Source: Cinclus cinclus
Taxonomy: Eukaryota; Chordata; Aves; Passeriformes; Cinclidae
DNA: 64,000 nt
NCBI RefSeq assembly: GCF_963662255.1
Contig: NC_085052.1
Coordinates: 7,939,307-8,003,306, forward strand
Direction: 5' to 3'
Position numbers and translations under genes: made by a program. Within the stretch, counting starts at the first letter, position 1, and every line of letters begins with the position of its first letter. A model generated the notes under the pieces. The model was not told the origin of the DNA. It was given only the letters and a program-made list of their open reading frames with translations, and did no database searches. Shown in pieces: positions 25,501 through 37,500 of this stretch.

Positions 25501-28500
25501 CCAGTGAAGGAATTACTGGGAGACATTTTAATCCAAAATGACTCCGACCATAAATACCCTTGAGAAACAAAAGATGGATTAAATATCTATGATCACAGTC
25601 TTACTCAGAACAAAATTTTTGACAAGAAAACCCCTGTCTTTTTGTTCCTTAGTTATTATATTTCCTTCTTCATAAATAAAAGTTTTGGAAAAGCAAAATC
25701 CTACCTGGACATACAGTTCTGAAGCATCTGGATGGGTGTTTTATCAAGACTCGCTTCCATCTGAAACAGGAAGAATAAGACTTGTCATGAATTTAAATAT
25801 TAACAAGATGCCTTCAAGGTGGACCTTACTGTGTTTTCCTTTGAAAACACAGATTTTCAAAACAAGTATTTTTAAAAAACGTCCATTCTAAATGAGATGG
25901 CAAAAAGCATAATATCATCAAATATACCCTTCTGTCTTTGAATTCAACTGTAATCTTTACAATTTAAGATTATGAATGTATTTTTGAGACTCAAAAAATT
26001 ATTTTGTTTGCCTGCTTCTCAGCCAGTAATCAGAGCAGAGACTCATCCTAGGACTACAGACTGTTTTGTATCAGTCTTCTGAGGGATCTTCACCCCAGTA
26101 AAGAGTCGAGGTCAGATAAAAGCCTCATTACTGTATTTACTACTTCTCAGCCCCTCTCATTTTTAGAGGTGTGGGTGCCCATCTCACCTGATGAAAGGGC
26201 ACAGCGAAGCCTGCACTGCATTGGGCTGCTCTGAGCCTTTCCAACACACATAGTTGCCAGCCAGCTCTTTCACAGTCTCCAAGGTCCTTCGTTCACAAGG
26301 GTGGGACTCAACTTTGCAGCCTGTAGCAAAGTAAAAGGAAAATTAGCATCGACTGCCTGAAAATACAAAGGCTGTGACGGGCAGACAACCGTTTTCAACT
26401 ACCTGACAACAATAGAATGAGCAGAGCTTCCTAGAGGAGAAATTTCCTGTTGAAAAGAACACCAGCCTACTCCACTTTCTGAGGACCTAAGTATTCATCC
26501 TCCTTTGATTTGCTATAAACCTCACACCTGAGTTCATGGTTCCCGAGCTCATGAACCTGAGTTCATGGTTCAGTGACAGCTTTTCAGCTCCTTTGGTGCC
26601 TTTATCATTCATATGTTTGATTTTCTGCTACCCCTGGACCACTCTAGTTCTATTCTTTCTAACTGGATGCCTCCCCTTAACACACAGCCAAGTCCATTAG
26701 AAAATTTAACACAACTGCATTTATCCCTCTATCCCCTGTCACAGGAGCAAAAGCCAATATTCCCATTTTCAGAGGTGAATTAGGATGCAGAAAGATTTAG
26801 GATTCTGCACCGTGGAGGTATTTGGAGAGCATGCAAACCAGTTTGGGCACCAGAAGCAGGTTACCTCCAAGTGCAACACCTGCCAATTCCCCTGTACACT
26901 TCCTGACACTGCCTTATCTTCCTCACACAGTGCCACGTCCAAGCTAAAAGCATGGGCATGGAGATGGGGCCAGCAGGGTCACCTGGAGCCGTGGCAGAGC
27001 AGACAGGGTCACTCAAGGTGCTGTACAGGCCATTGGCAGCATCTTCAGCATCTCCAGCAAAGAGCAGGTGCCGCTCAGGGGGCTCACTGGCCAGCAAGTG
27101 CAGCTCCTCCCACCTGCCAAGCAAGGCACGGGTCAGCTGCTCAGTTTACCCCCACAAAGAATTAAGAGTCAAAACCAACCCTGTGCAACAAATAGAGAGT
27201 TGTTGCAAAACCATGACACTGCTCAGTTTCCAAGATCCCAGCAGTATAGCTCTACTAAGTGGAAAAGTTTCCTTCATCAACTCTGGTGCTCCTTCTACAT
27301 CAGCCACCAAGTCAGTGCTTCCCCCATGCCTGTATTACCCTACAGATTCCTTTTTGTCATGGTTTAGGCATGGTATTCCTGAATTTAGTGCCCTCACTGA
27401 AACCACACTTGCTTTCCTTCTCACCTCCATCTGGAAACACAAAAGGCAAAGATCGTGGATTGAGATTAAGAACAATTTACTGGGAACAGAAATGAGATAT
27501 CAAGCAGTAACTGCAGCAATAAAAATATTAATAACAAAAGGTGTAAGACAAAATTTATTTACTTGGAAAGTCATCTCAATACTGACTGTTTTGTCCACCA
27601 CACTTTCTCCCCTCCTTGGAAGGAAGGAATGCCATTCCTCTCTGAAGGGTGAAAGTCCCTTTCCTCCACTCCTGGCAATGATAAAGTGGTATGGATTATC
27701 TCGTAGATACACCCACAGCTACACCCCCTCAGATACAGAAAAAAAAAAAATCAAGCCTGCTCTGGCAAAAACTAGGACCTCTCACTGACCAGGACTGGCC
27801 AGTGTCTACTTCCCACTCTGGAGAGTTTCCTACCTTGGAAACTTGATTCCCACTGCAAAAACTGTGATGTGTCTCTCCTTCACCTTCATTGCAGGAACTG
27901 CAGTGCTGCCCTGGGACTTGCCATCCGAAATGATGATCAGGACTTCAGGGACACTTGAGTTTCTGCCACCAGGGAAACCTTTGTGGAGAATGTACTTCAG
28001 AGCCCGACCTGTCTCTGTGCTCCCACCTCTAAAAGGCAATGATATAATCAGAAAAGAAGAAATCAGAATTCCTCCCTTACTACTGAATTTACTATTTGCA
28101 TTTAAAATTTTTACCCTCTGGTAATGGGAAATGTAGCCTATTTCTACTTGTTACCACACAGCATATCCATGGGGATGTCATTCTTCTCATCTTCCAACCC
28201 ACTGGTCCCATCTATTCACTCTTATGCCCCTCCTCTCCAATTCAGAGTGGTCTCCAAGAGACTTCTAACATACAGCAGCGTGTTTATGCAATTGGTGCGG
28301 TAACCAGAACTCTTGGATATTTTAATTTTATTTCTATCTTTGACAAATGTCTCTATAGCTTCTGTTTCTCTGTTGGATCCCAGAAAGCTGGGGTTTTTGA
28401 GCTTTCTGTGCTTGCTGGCACTGACCCCCTGGATAACACTGCTTTAGACCTGAGACCTTGGAGAAGGCTTCCAAATTTGAGTGAGGGAGTTAAAGTCCTG

Positions 28501-31500
28501 GGTATGTAGTTAAATAGAAGTGTGTGATTTCACATGGTGAAGGGTTTTGAATTTGAGGGTTTTAGAATATAGTAATAAGTATGGGATAAGATGGAAGATG
28601 TGGAGTGCTGTTTCCTTCCTGTGTTCGTCTTCCTTCTTCTTCACGATTTCAGGTAATAGTTTGTGGTTGGACAGTTAGTGCTGCACTGTGGGTCACAGGA
28701 GTTTGGTAATTGGGTCAAAAGTATAAATAATATAGGTATTAATTCTCTATTGGACTGTTTAGCTTTAAAAGACCTTGTAACTAGCTGGATTCACCTCCAT
28801 TTTGCTCACTTTTAGCCGATAGCTAGGAGTGTTGCAGAACTCTCTGTACTTTAGATAAGATTTAAAAAACAACCAAGCCTGAACATGATAGAATTTGTCT
28901 CCTTCGTGTTTTTAATCCCGACTCTGAGTGAAGACAGAAGAAACTGCAGACAAGCCACTAATTAAGTGGCGTAGATACCACCTTCACATTTCTCCATTTG
29001 AAAATTGTGATGATTTTGGCTGCTGAAGGGGGTGCTGGGTGTGGCCCTTTGTGACACAGGTGTTGTGTCAGGGCCCTGGGTGATGAGGGACATTGTGGTG
29101 CCATAGGCCTTTGTGACATGGCACAGCCCTGCCCTGCTGGGGGGATCCAAGGGGAGCCCAGTCCCATGGGAGCTGCTCGCTCAGGAGGAAGCAGCTCCCA
29201 GGATCCCTGTGTGCCAGGCGAGGTCAGATGTGGAGGAGGACAAGGTGACCCCCAACTCTCATCCCCCAGCCCCTTGCCCGGCTGGCTGGAAGAGCAGGCA
29301 CTCAGCAGGCAGTGGCTGGGGGCAGGCAGTGGCTCAGCCCTGCCCCTGTTGGACACTGAGGAGGAGGGGGCCTTTGCCCACATGGATGAAGACTGGGAAT
29401 ATGACATGGATCGAGAGTTTTCCCAATGGGGAGGTGCTACCAGCCAAGAGCTTTGCCTCTGGGAAGAAATGACAGTTCAAGAGTTTTACCAACGACAAGA
29501 AGTGATGATCCAGGTTTCCCCATGGGGAGTGGTGAGGCACCAAGAGGTGCATCAGAGGGAGGTACGCGTGAGAGTCCAGTGGGGACATGGCACACATCAA
29601 GAGCTGTGCCACTGGGAAGAAAGTGTGACATTCCAAGAGGATGAGATATACCAAGAGCTGTCCCTGTGGGAAGGGGAGGCACACCAGGAACTGTCTCTTT
29701 TGGAAGAAGTGCGAGGCCATCTGAATATGTTCCAACAGGAAGGAGATGAGAGACCCCCAGAGTTGTCTCAAATGGGAAACAACAGGGACAAGGAGCTATC
29801 AAAAGGAAAAGACTACAAGGTCTGGGAGCTGCCCCAGTGGAGTGGAAGGAGTGAGCAAAAGCTGCCCCAATGGGAAGGAAGTGTCAGCAGCCAGGGGCTG
29901 AACCCCTGGGCAGAAGGCAGCAGTCACAAGATATGGGACAAACCCGTGCACCCAGAGAAGGACGAGGATGCCCAGACTTGTGCCCAGCAGGGGCCTGGCT
30001 CTCCCAGCAGTGTGGGCACCCAGGTGGCAGGACAGGCAGCCTGTGAGCTGCCCAGCACCTCTCCTGCCCTGGGGAGTGCCAGGGAGGATGAGCTGGCAGC
30101 TGCTGCTGCTCCAGCTGGAGCTGCTGAGGAGGAGCCCCTCAAACCTCTGGCCCCTGGGGTGGAAAAGGCACCAGGTTCTCCTGCCTGCAATGAGGAGGTG
30201 CCATCAGCAGGGACAGAGCTCCCGATCTCTGCCCCGCACAGCCCCTGCCACCCCCCCAGCCCCCTGCCCAGCCCACTGGGAGCCCAAGCCCCCACTGAGG
30301 AGCAGGAGAAGGCAGACAGGGGATCAGTCCTGGCAGAGCAAGAGACTGAGGAGGCAGCCTTGGCTGGGGAGCTTGAGAGTTCTCAGTGTGAAGATGAGGA
30401 ACACACAGAGCTGTCCCAAGGAGAAATCAACAAATACCAGGAAGGGCCCCAAGGGGAAGCCTCAACGGAGCAGAAGCTGTCCCCTGGAGATGCCAGTAGC
30501 TACCAGGAAGGGTCCCAAGGGGAAGCCAACTTTGAGCAAGAGCTGTCCCTAGAAGAAACCAGTAGGTCCCAGGAAGGGTCCCAAGGAGAAGACTACAGTA
30601 AAGAAGAGCTGGCCCAAATAGAATCCAGAATGTACAAGGAAGGATCCCAAGGGGAAGCCTGCACCGAGCAGGAGCTGTCCCTAGAAGCTGGAAGCCACCA
30701 TGAGCTCTCCGACTGGGATGAATGCATCACAGAAGAGCTGCCCCATGGCGATGTCAGCAGCTACCAAGAGGTGTCTGACTGGGAAGAAGGCATGGAGCAA
30801 GACCCTTCCCAAGGACAAGTTGCCATCTCCCACAGTCTCTCTGACTGGGAGGAAGACAGCAAGCATGAGCTGTCACACGAAGAAGTAAGCAGCTACCAGG
30901 AAATTTCAGACTGGGAAGAAGGCATGGAGCAAGATGTTTCCCAAGGACAAGCCAGTAGCTACTACAGTCTCTCTGACTGGGAGGAAGACAGCGAGCATGA
31001 GCTGTCCCATGGAGATGTCGGCAGCTATGAAGAAGTGTCTGATTGGGAAGAGTCCACTGGCCAAGAGGTATCCAAGAACCGTCCCTCCTGCCTGCGGCGG
31101 GTGCCACGGAGTCTGTTCCGCTGCCCCTGCCTGGCTCCACAGACGGAGGATTAGGGTCTGCTGCCGGCGCCAGCCCGGCCCCACCGATGGCAGCTGGCCG
31201 GCAGCCTGCCCCACATCCCGAGGGAGCCACACGTCCTGCCTGTGCCTGCACGTGGCCCTGCAGCCTCAGCAGTGCCTGCCTGCTTTGGAGCATCCCAAGC
31301 GCATCTCCCCAAGAGCAAATGTTACCCATGTGGCCAGGCCCAAACCAGCACCCGTGGGGACACTTGGTGCCAGGTGACTCAGTGGTGAAGGCCAGAGACT
31401 GATCAGGGTGGGAAGAGACCTTAAAAGTCATCCAGTCCTACCATCACTCTGGCACCACCATCATCCCCCCCAAACCATGTCCCCAAGTGCCATATCCAGA

Positions 31501-34500
31501 TGTACCACTGTACATCTGTGCCATATCCACTGTACCACTTCCAAAGACAGAGACTCCACCACCACCCTGAGGAACTTCTTGCAATGCCTGACCACTCTGT
31601 CAGGGAAAAACTGTTATGAGCATTTAATCAGAACCTCCCCTGGTAGAACCCAAGGACATTTCCTCTCATCCTGAAAGGATTACATGCTGATCCTTTGGGA
31701 TTTTATCCATGAGGAATGGGCACAGACAGGAGGTACTGCTCCCAGGACTCTACTGCACACTGCATGACTTTGCCAAACACAATTTGTCCAAAACAGAGGG
31801 AAGCTGGAGTTTAGAAACAGTAGCAGTGAAAAAACAAACAAACAAAAAAAACCCATATAACACAACCAAAAAAAAAAAAAAAAAAAACAAAGAGAAAAAT
31901 AGGAATATGACTAATAATAACATGAAGAAGATTATGAATATAGAGAAATAGTAGTAGTAAATAAGAAAATAATTAAGCATAAGTATAATAACAAGGGAAA
32001 AAAAAGGAGTAAGACTGAGAATAAGAAAAAAAGAATGAGAGTAGGAATAACAAAAGGATTAAGAATAAAAAAAAGAGAAAAATTAATAAGAATGAGAAAA
32101 AGAATACAAATAGGAAAAGGAACAAATAAGAAAAAAAGAATAAGAAAAAATGGGAAAAGGAAAAAGAATAAGAATGTAAACAAGAGTAAGAAAAAGAAAA
32201 CAAATAATAAGAATGAGAATAAGAAAAGGAATAAGAACAAGAACAAGTTGACATAGAAGAAATAGTAGAAGTAAATACAAGGAAGAAGAAGGAAAAGAAG
32301 AATAGGGAAGATAAGATTATGATGAAGATGAACTAGTATTAGTAACAAATTATTATAACAGCAATATCAAGTTAAAGTACACATTCACACATTCTCTAGC
32401 AACACAGAATGGTTTCGTTTGGGAAGGACCTCATAGACCATCTAGTTACAACAGATTCTCTTCTGCTCTTTTTCTCTCTCTTGAGACCTCCTTCCTATTT
32501 CTTTCTCCCTCACATTTCTTACAAATAAAATCCATGTTAAATAAAATCTGTATGTTGTCATCATATGGTCTCATTTGCATCTTCATTTGGGCAGAGGCAT
32601 CTCTCCCTAAAACATATTCTCTGTCCAGCCTGTCTTCACAGCAGAGCTTCTCCAACCCTCTGAGGATCTCAGTTGCTCTCCTCTGAACTCATTCTAACAG
32701 GCCCACGTCTTTCTTATGCTGGACACGGATGTCGTGCTCCAGGTGGGAGCACTATGGACTAGAGGGCCACAATCACCTCCCTTGGCCTGCTGCTCCTCAC
32801 TCCTTTCCATGCAGCCCAGCCCATGGGTGCCTTTCTGGGCCAGCAGCATGGATTGCCAGCTCTCGCTGAGCTTCTCCTCCATCCACACCCCAAGTGTTTC
32901 TCCTCAGCCCTGCTCAGCTTCTTCCCATACATACCACAGACCTGGTGATAATAAAGCCACAACAGCAGACTGAACATTTCCAGATGTTTTCTAATTTGTC
33001 ATGCTATAAATAATTTTTATTGTTTTTATTGCTGTCCAGAGCAATCCAGGGGAACCAAACCACAAGTGTCAGTCCTTCCTTGGAGGATTCATGTTCTCTG
33101 TCTGCATTGACACAAACACACCTAATTTGCTTTCTGAACAGCCATCCTTTGCCCTAGCACCTGATTCCTGACCCGCTTGTTCTAGAAAAGCATTTTCATC
33201 ATAGCCAAGTTCACTGTTTTTCCATCTACTCCTCTGTTTTTCACAGAAACTTTTTTTATTCTGTACTTGCCAGGTCTCTGAACGTCTTCCTCCTCTGCGC
33301 TCCATCATTTCCAAGCATACTCAGTGACCATGTGGTCATAGCAAGTCCAAATTTGCCTTTTTTTCTGACCAGCTGTCTGTGAGATGTTTCAGTGAATAGT
33401 GCTTTACACAAGGAAAAACACACTGTGCACAGTCAGTGTGGTGACTAAATCTTGATGAACTCCGTCCACTGTGCCCATGTGCTCTGAGGATTAGAAATAG
33501 TTAATAAGAAGCTCATTAAATTCAATTGCTTATTAATTTGCATTTGGAGCTTCACTGGGTTTTGACACAGTGGATATGTGTTTGAGGCATTACTCCAATA
33601 AGGATTTTCTGAAATACAAGGAGATCTGAACTTTACCTGCTGTCTTTCTTCAGGGACAGCACTAAGGGGATTTCTCTCTGCAACTAGCTGCTGTACTTAC
33701 ATGAAAGAAATTAATATGAAATTTAGCTTGAGATTACCACTGAGTATGGCTGGAACTGGCCAACGAATTCCAAAGCTATTTGGACAGCATTCACAGAGAG
33801 AGACCAGCAGTCTCCAAATAAATCACAAAAGCTTCATTTTAGTCTGGTGCTGCCTCCTTCCAAGTGCTGTCAGCTCTGGGCTGAAGTCAGGAAATGCCTC
33901 ACCAGCCAAAGGCTCATCAGAAGCACATCAAGGAACCTCTCAACCAAGACGTCACCCATTTTTTTTCAGAAGCCAATTGGAATCTACCCATAACTATTTT
34001 ATCAACTCCAAAATGTCGGCTTTTCATTTAAACTAGATGAAGTAGGCAGGCAAAAAGTCATTATTTCTGTTTGATCTGTCAGCATCCCTCTGTTGACATC
34101 AAAGAAATGCAGTGCCAGACAGCAAATGCTTCTTCACTTTCTCTTCTCTCACAGACTTTCAGTAACAACCAGAGTGGGGGAATGTGGTTTCTTTTCCTGT
34201 AAGTTTCTCCTTTAACAGTACACAAGAGGTTTTATTGATTTGCTAAACTCATCAAAAGAAATACAACAAACTCCAGCCAACTGATCTTGCTTGAAAAATG
34301 CAAAACTGATCACATTTGCTTGCAATATGTACAACATCCTGAGAGCAGCATATATCCATGGGAAATATTATCTAACCCTCAGTCCTAATGCAGATCAGCT
34401 AGAAGAGTAGACATCCACAGGCCTTACCAATACCACATCTATCATCAAAACAAGTGTTTTTTGGGGGGGATTGTCAGATCCTTAGCAGGTCCAAATGTAT

Positions 34501-37500
34501 TTCTCCAAGATGGAAAGTTTGGATTTTGAGAGGCTCTAAAGACAGCTCTTTGGACTTCTGGCTCCATTTCCTGGGGTCATGGGAAGATATCCAAGTCTTA
34601 ACATTCAGAAAGAAGAAAGGTTTCTGTCTGAAAACCTGATCCATCTGAATGCAGCAATCACGCATAGATATCTACAGACAAGCAGTCTGTCACTAACTCA
34701 CAGCAAAAAGGAAATTGTAACCACCAAAAAATGAAGCAGCACACTGTGCTGCCTTAGCTCAGCCATGAGGAAACAACGTGCTTGCTTTTCCATGGAGGAT
34801 GCAACCCACTGCCTGGCACAAACAGATATACCTGGAAAACTCTCAATTTACCACACTGAAATAGGACCCTGAAAACTTCGTCCCCTATCAACTTTCACTA
34901 AGATGGGCCAGGTTTCACATTTTTAGTGGATTCTGGATCATAGACCACCATGTTCATTCAGCTCCCTCCCTGGGGACATCACACTGGTGTAAGGGCAGCA
35001 GAAGCAGAGATTTCTATACCTCAAAAAACATCTCAATTCAGAGATTATTCATAGCCCAGAAAAAGAGAAGAGCTGTAAAATAAGATGACCTGAACACAGT
35101 CCTCTTGATTCTCTCTTTCACTTCTTGTTTGGTTGGATAAGAATCCAGTGAGAATTCAAGGTGGGGAGTTGAGCTAAACTGTATCATTCCCACACGGACC
35201 TAAAAGAAAAGGTTATGAAAGGTTACGTCCATCCAAGTTTTACTCTTTTGATCAATTCACAAACTTGGGAAGATTAAATTGTATAGAAGCAAACTATGTT
35301 TTTGCTGTTGAGCCACAGGCACTCAAAATGAACTTAGAGCAGGAACTCCAATATTATCTATACAGACTACAAACAAGGCAAAAAAAGGTTATCTGGAAAC
35401 AACAGGAGCCTCTGCTGCAGTTAGAAGCAGCTCAGGATCTGTATTTATCCACTCAGCAGCCTCAGGGGCAGTAAATTTATAAATAACACCTTCTGCACCA
35501 TCCCATTTATACACTGTGCAGGCAACCTTTCCATTACTAAGAGCAGCTCCCTCTGGCACTGAGAACAGCAGGCAACACAAACCAAAACTTTTTCTAATAA
35601 TTCCTCTAAACTCTTTTTCTCTAGTTGAAAACGCAAATAGGCTAAATGGTCTGCACTAGGCAATACATCCAATATACTTCACTGAAGTCTTACAAGAAGT
35701 ATTATGGAATGTGACAGTTTCAAAGGTGAAAATACTAATAATTTTCAGTCCGGTCTATGTGAGGATTAAATGAAAGACTAGCAGAAAGATGGTATTTTAA
35801 AAATAAAACAAAACACACAACCAAATCTGCAAATATTAAATATCCACTGACACAACCTTCCCAAAGACCTGACATTTATTTGGAAAGGTTTTGGCACGGA
35901 GTCAAGTCCAGCAACTGTCCCAGCCTGCTCCAAGGCCCTCAGCTGAGGTGGTGTTATGGGAATGATGCACACCTGGAACCACAGCCAATCTGGCTTGAAA
36001 TTCCCTCAGACAAACCCTAGGATGTGTCATTCAGGCCCAGAGCTGCCTCAAGGCTACTCCAGGGTGCAAGACCTGAGGCTACAGCAGCACAGCACCCATC
36101 TCCCTCTGAGGGAAGCAGAGCAAGCAGACTGTATCATTTACACCTGTACAGAAAGGTGGTTAACTTCCCACAGATTAATCTGCAGCTTTCTAAGGAAAAG
36201 CAAGAGAAAGATCCAACTAATCTATGAGCTTCAAAACCAAAATAAATTCTGTAAAATCCCCCAAAATTATAATCCTTAACCTGAAGGATTATGTCTTCTC
36301 TCAGGTTCAAAAGGAACTGTTTAAAATCTGAAGAATCAAGAAGCATCCTCCAACCCCCCTGCTTCACAAACTGCATCTTTCTGAATAAATACTCTGCCCC
36401 CATGGCAGCTGGTAGGTTGAATTTTGCAATTTCACTCAGCACATTACCACTGGCCTTTAGACACACTGCCAAGATGTTTGAAAACTGAAGATATTCCTGA
36501 TACTCACTCTGTCTGGATGGATGTCGAAGGCATCACATAGCTTGCCTGCAAAGTGCTTGGACCTTTCAAAGCTTCCTTTGCCAATGCTGTAGGAGCCATC
36601 CAGGAGGAAAAGGACATCTAATGAGGCAGAGCACCGCATTGCTAGGAGAAAAAATGCGTACACCGTGAAACTGCACTCTGTCAGCCCTACTCTCTGGCAG
36701 CAGGCAGCCAAGAGCTGAAAATCCAGCCAAACTGCAGAAGATGGACTGGGGCAGACCAGTGTCCACAACCCAAAGCCCACATGTACCCCTGCTCTGGCCT
36801 GCAGCAGCTCCAGCTCAGCTCTCAGTCTGCCAGACTCACCTCGGAGTTCAGAGCCCAGCCTGGTGTCAGTGGCAGGGAGCAGCCAATGCAGTGAGGTATC
36901 ACCAAATACAGCAGAGATGCTCTCTTAAGAGGACACAGAGGGAAGGGTGAGCAGCAGGGAAAGGGGGCCCTGCCCAGCGAGACCTGCAGGCTCTCCCAGA
37001 CCAAGGCACAGATGTAAATCCAGGAGGGATTTGTAAAGTCTACTGAGCCCCCCCAGAGCCCACTGTGTTTCATGTGCAGCACATCTTTTCTTCTTTTCCT
37101 AAACATGAATTCACTGAACAGCTCCCAGACACTGACAGAAACACATTTCATGAAAATCTGCCTTTCATCTCCTCTTCTGAGATGTGTCTTTGTATCACCC
37201 CTGCCTGCACGAACATGACTGCTCCCAAGTATAAGTTTCCAATGTGCTTTTGCTGCAGTGGAAACCCACAATTTCACTGACATAAATAAATAAATGGCAG
37301 ATTGCAGACTATGAAGAGTCATTTTCATAGCATTTAAAGGGAAATTTTAAAGTTTCCTCTGCAGCATTTGTCAAAATCAGCTTCAAGGGAAACAGAATCC
37401 AGAAGTTCAATAGAGATCAAGCATACCTACCCCTTAAGTGCTCTTTTGGCCAGTGATGTTACTCTACCCACATTATTATAATCTTTTTATTATCACTACT

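Noticed and set aside
26952..27788. 278-codon plus-strand ORF
   Set aside because: It overlaps a VWA2 exon antisense and intron sequence, with no recognisable motif or repeats; likely chance.
29334..30295. Minus-strand ORFs opposite the nested 678-codon ORF
   Set aside because: They are shadows of a repetitive GC-rich frame; the plus frame is longer and has the better start and ends.
31709..32348. Lys-rich plus and Phe/Leu-rich minus ORFs
   Set aside because: They are translations of the purine-rich low-complexity block.
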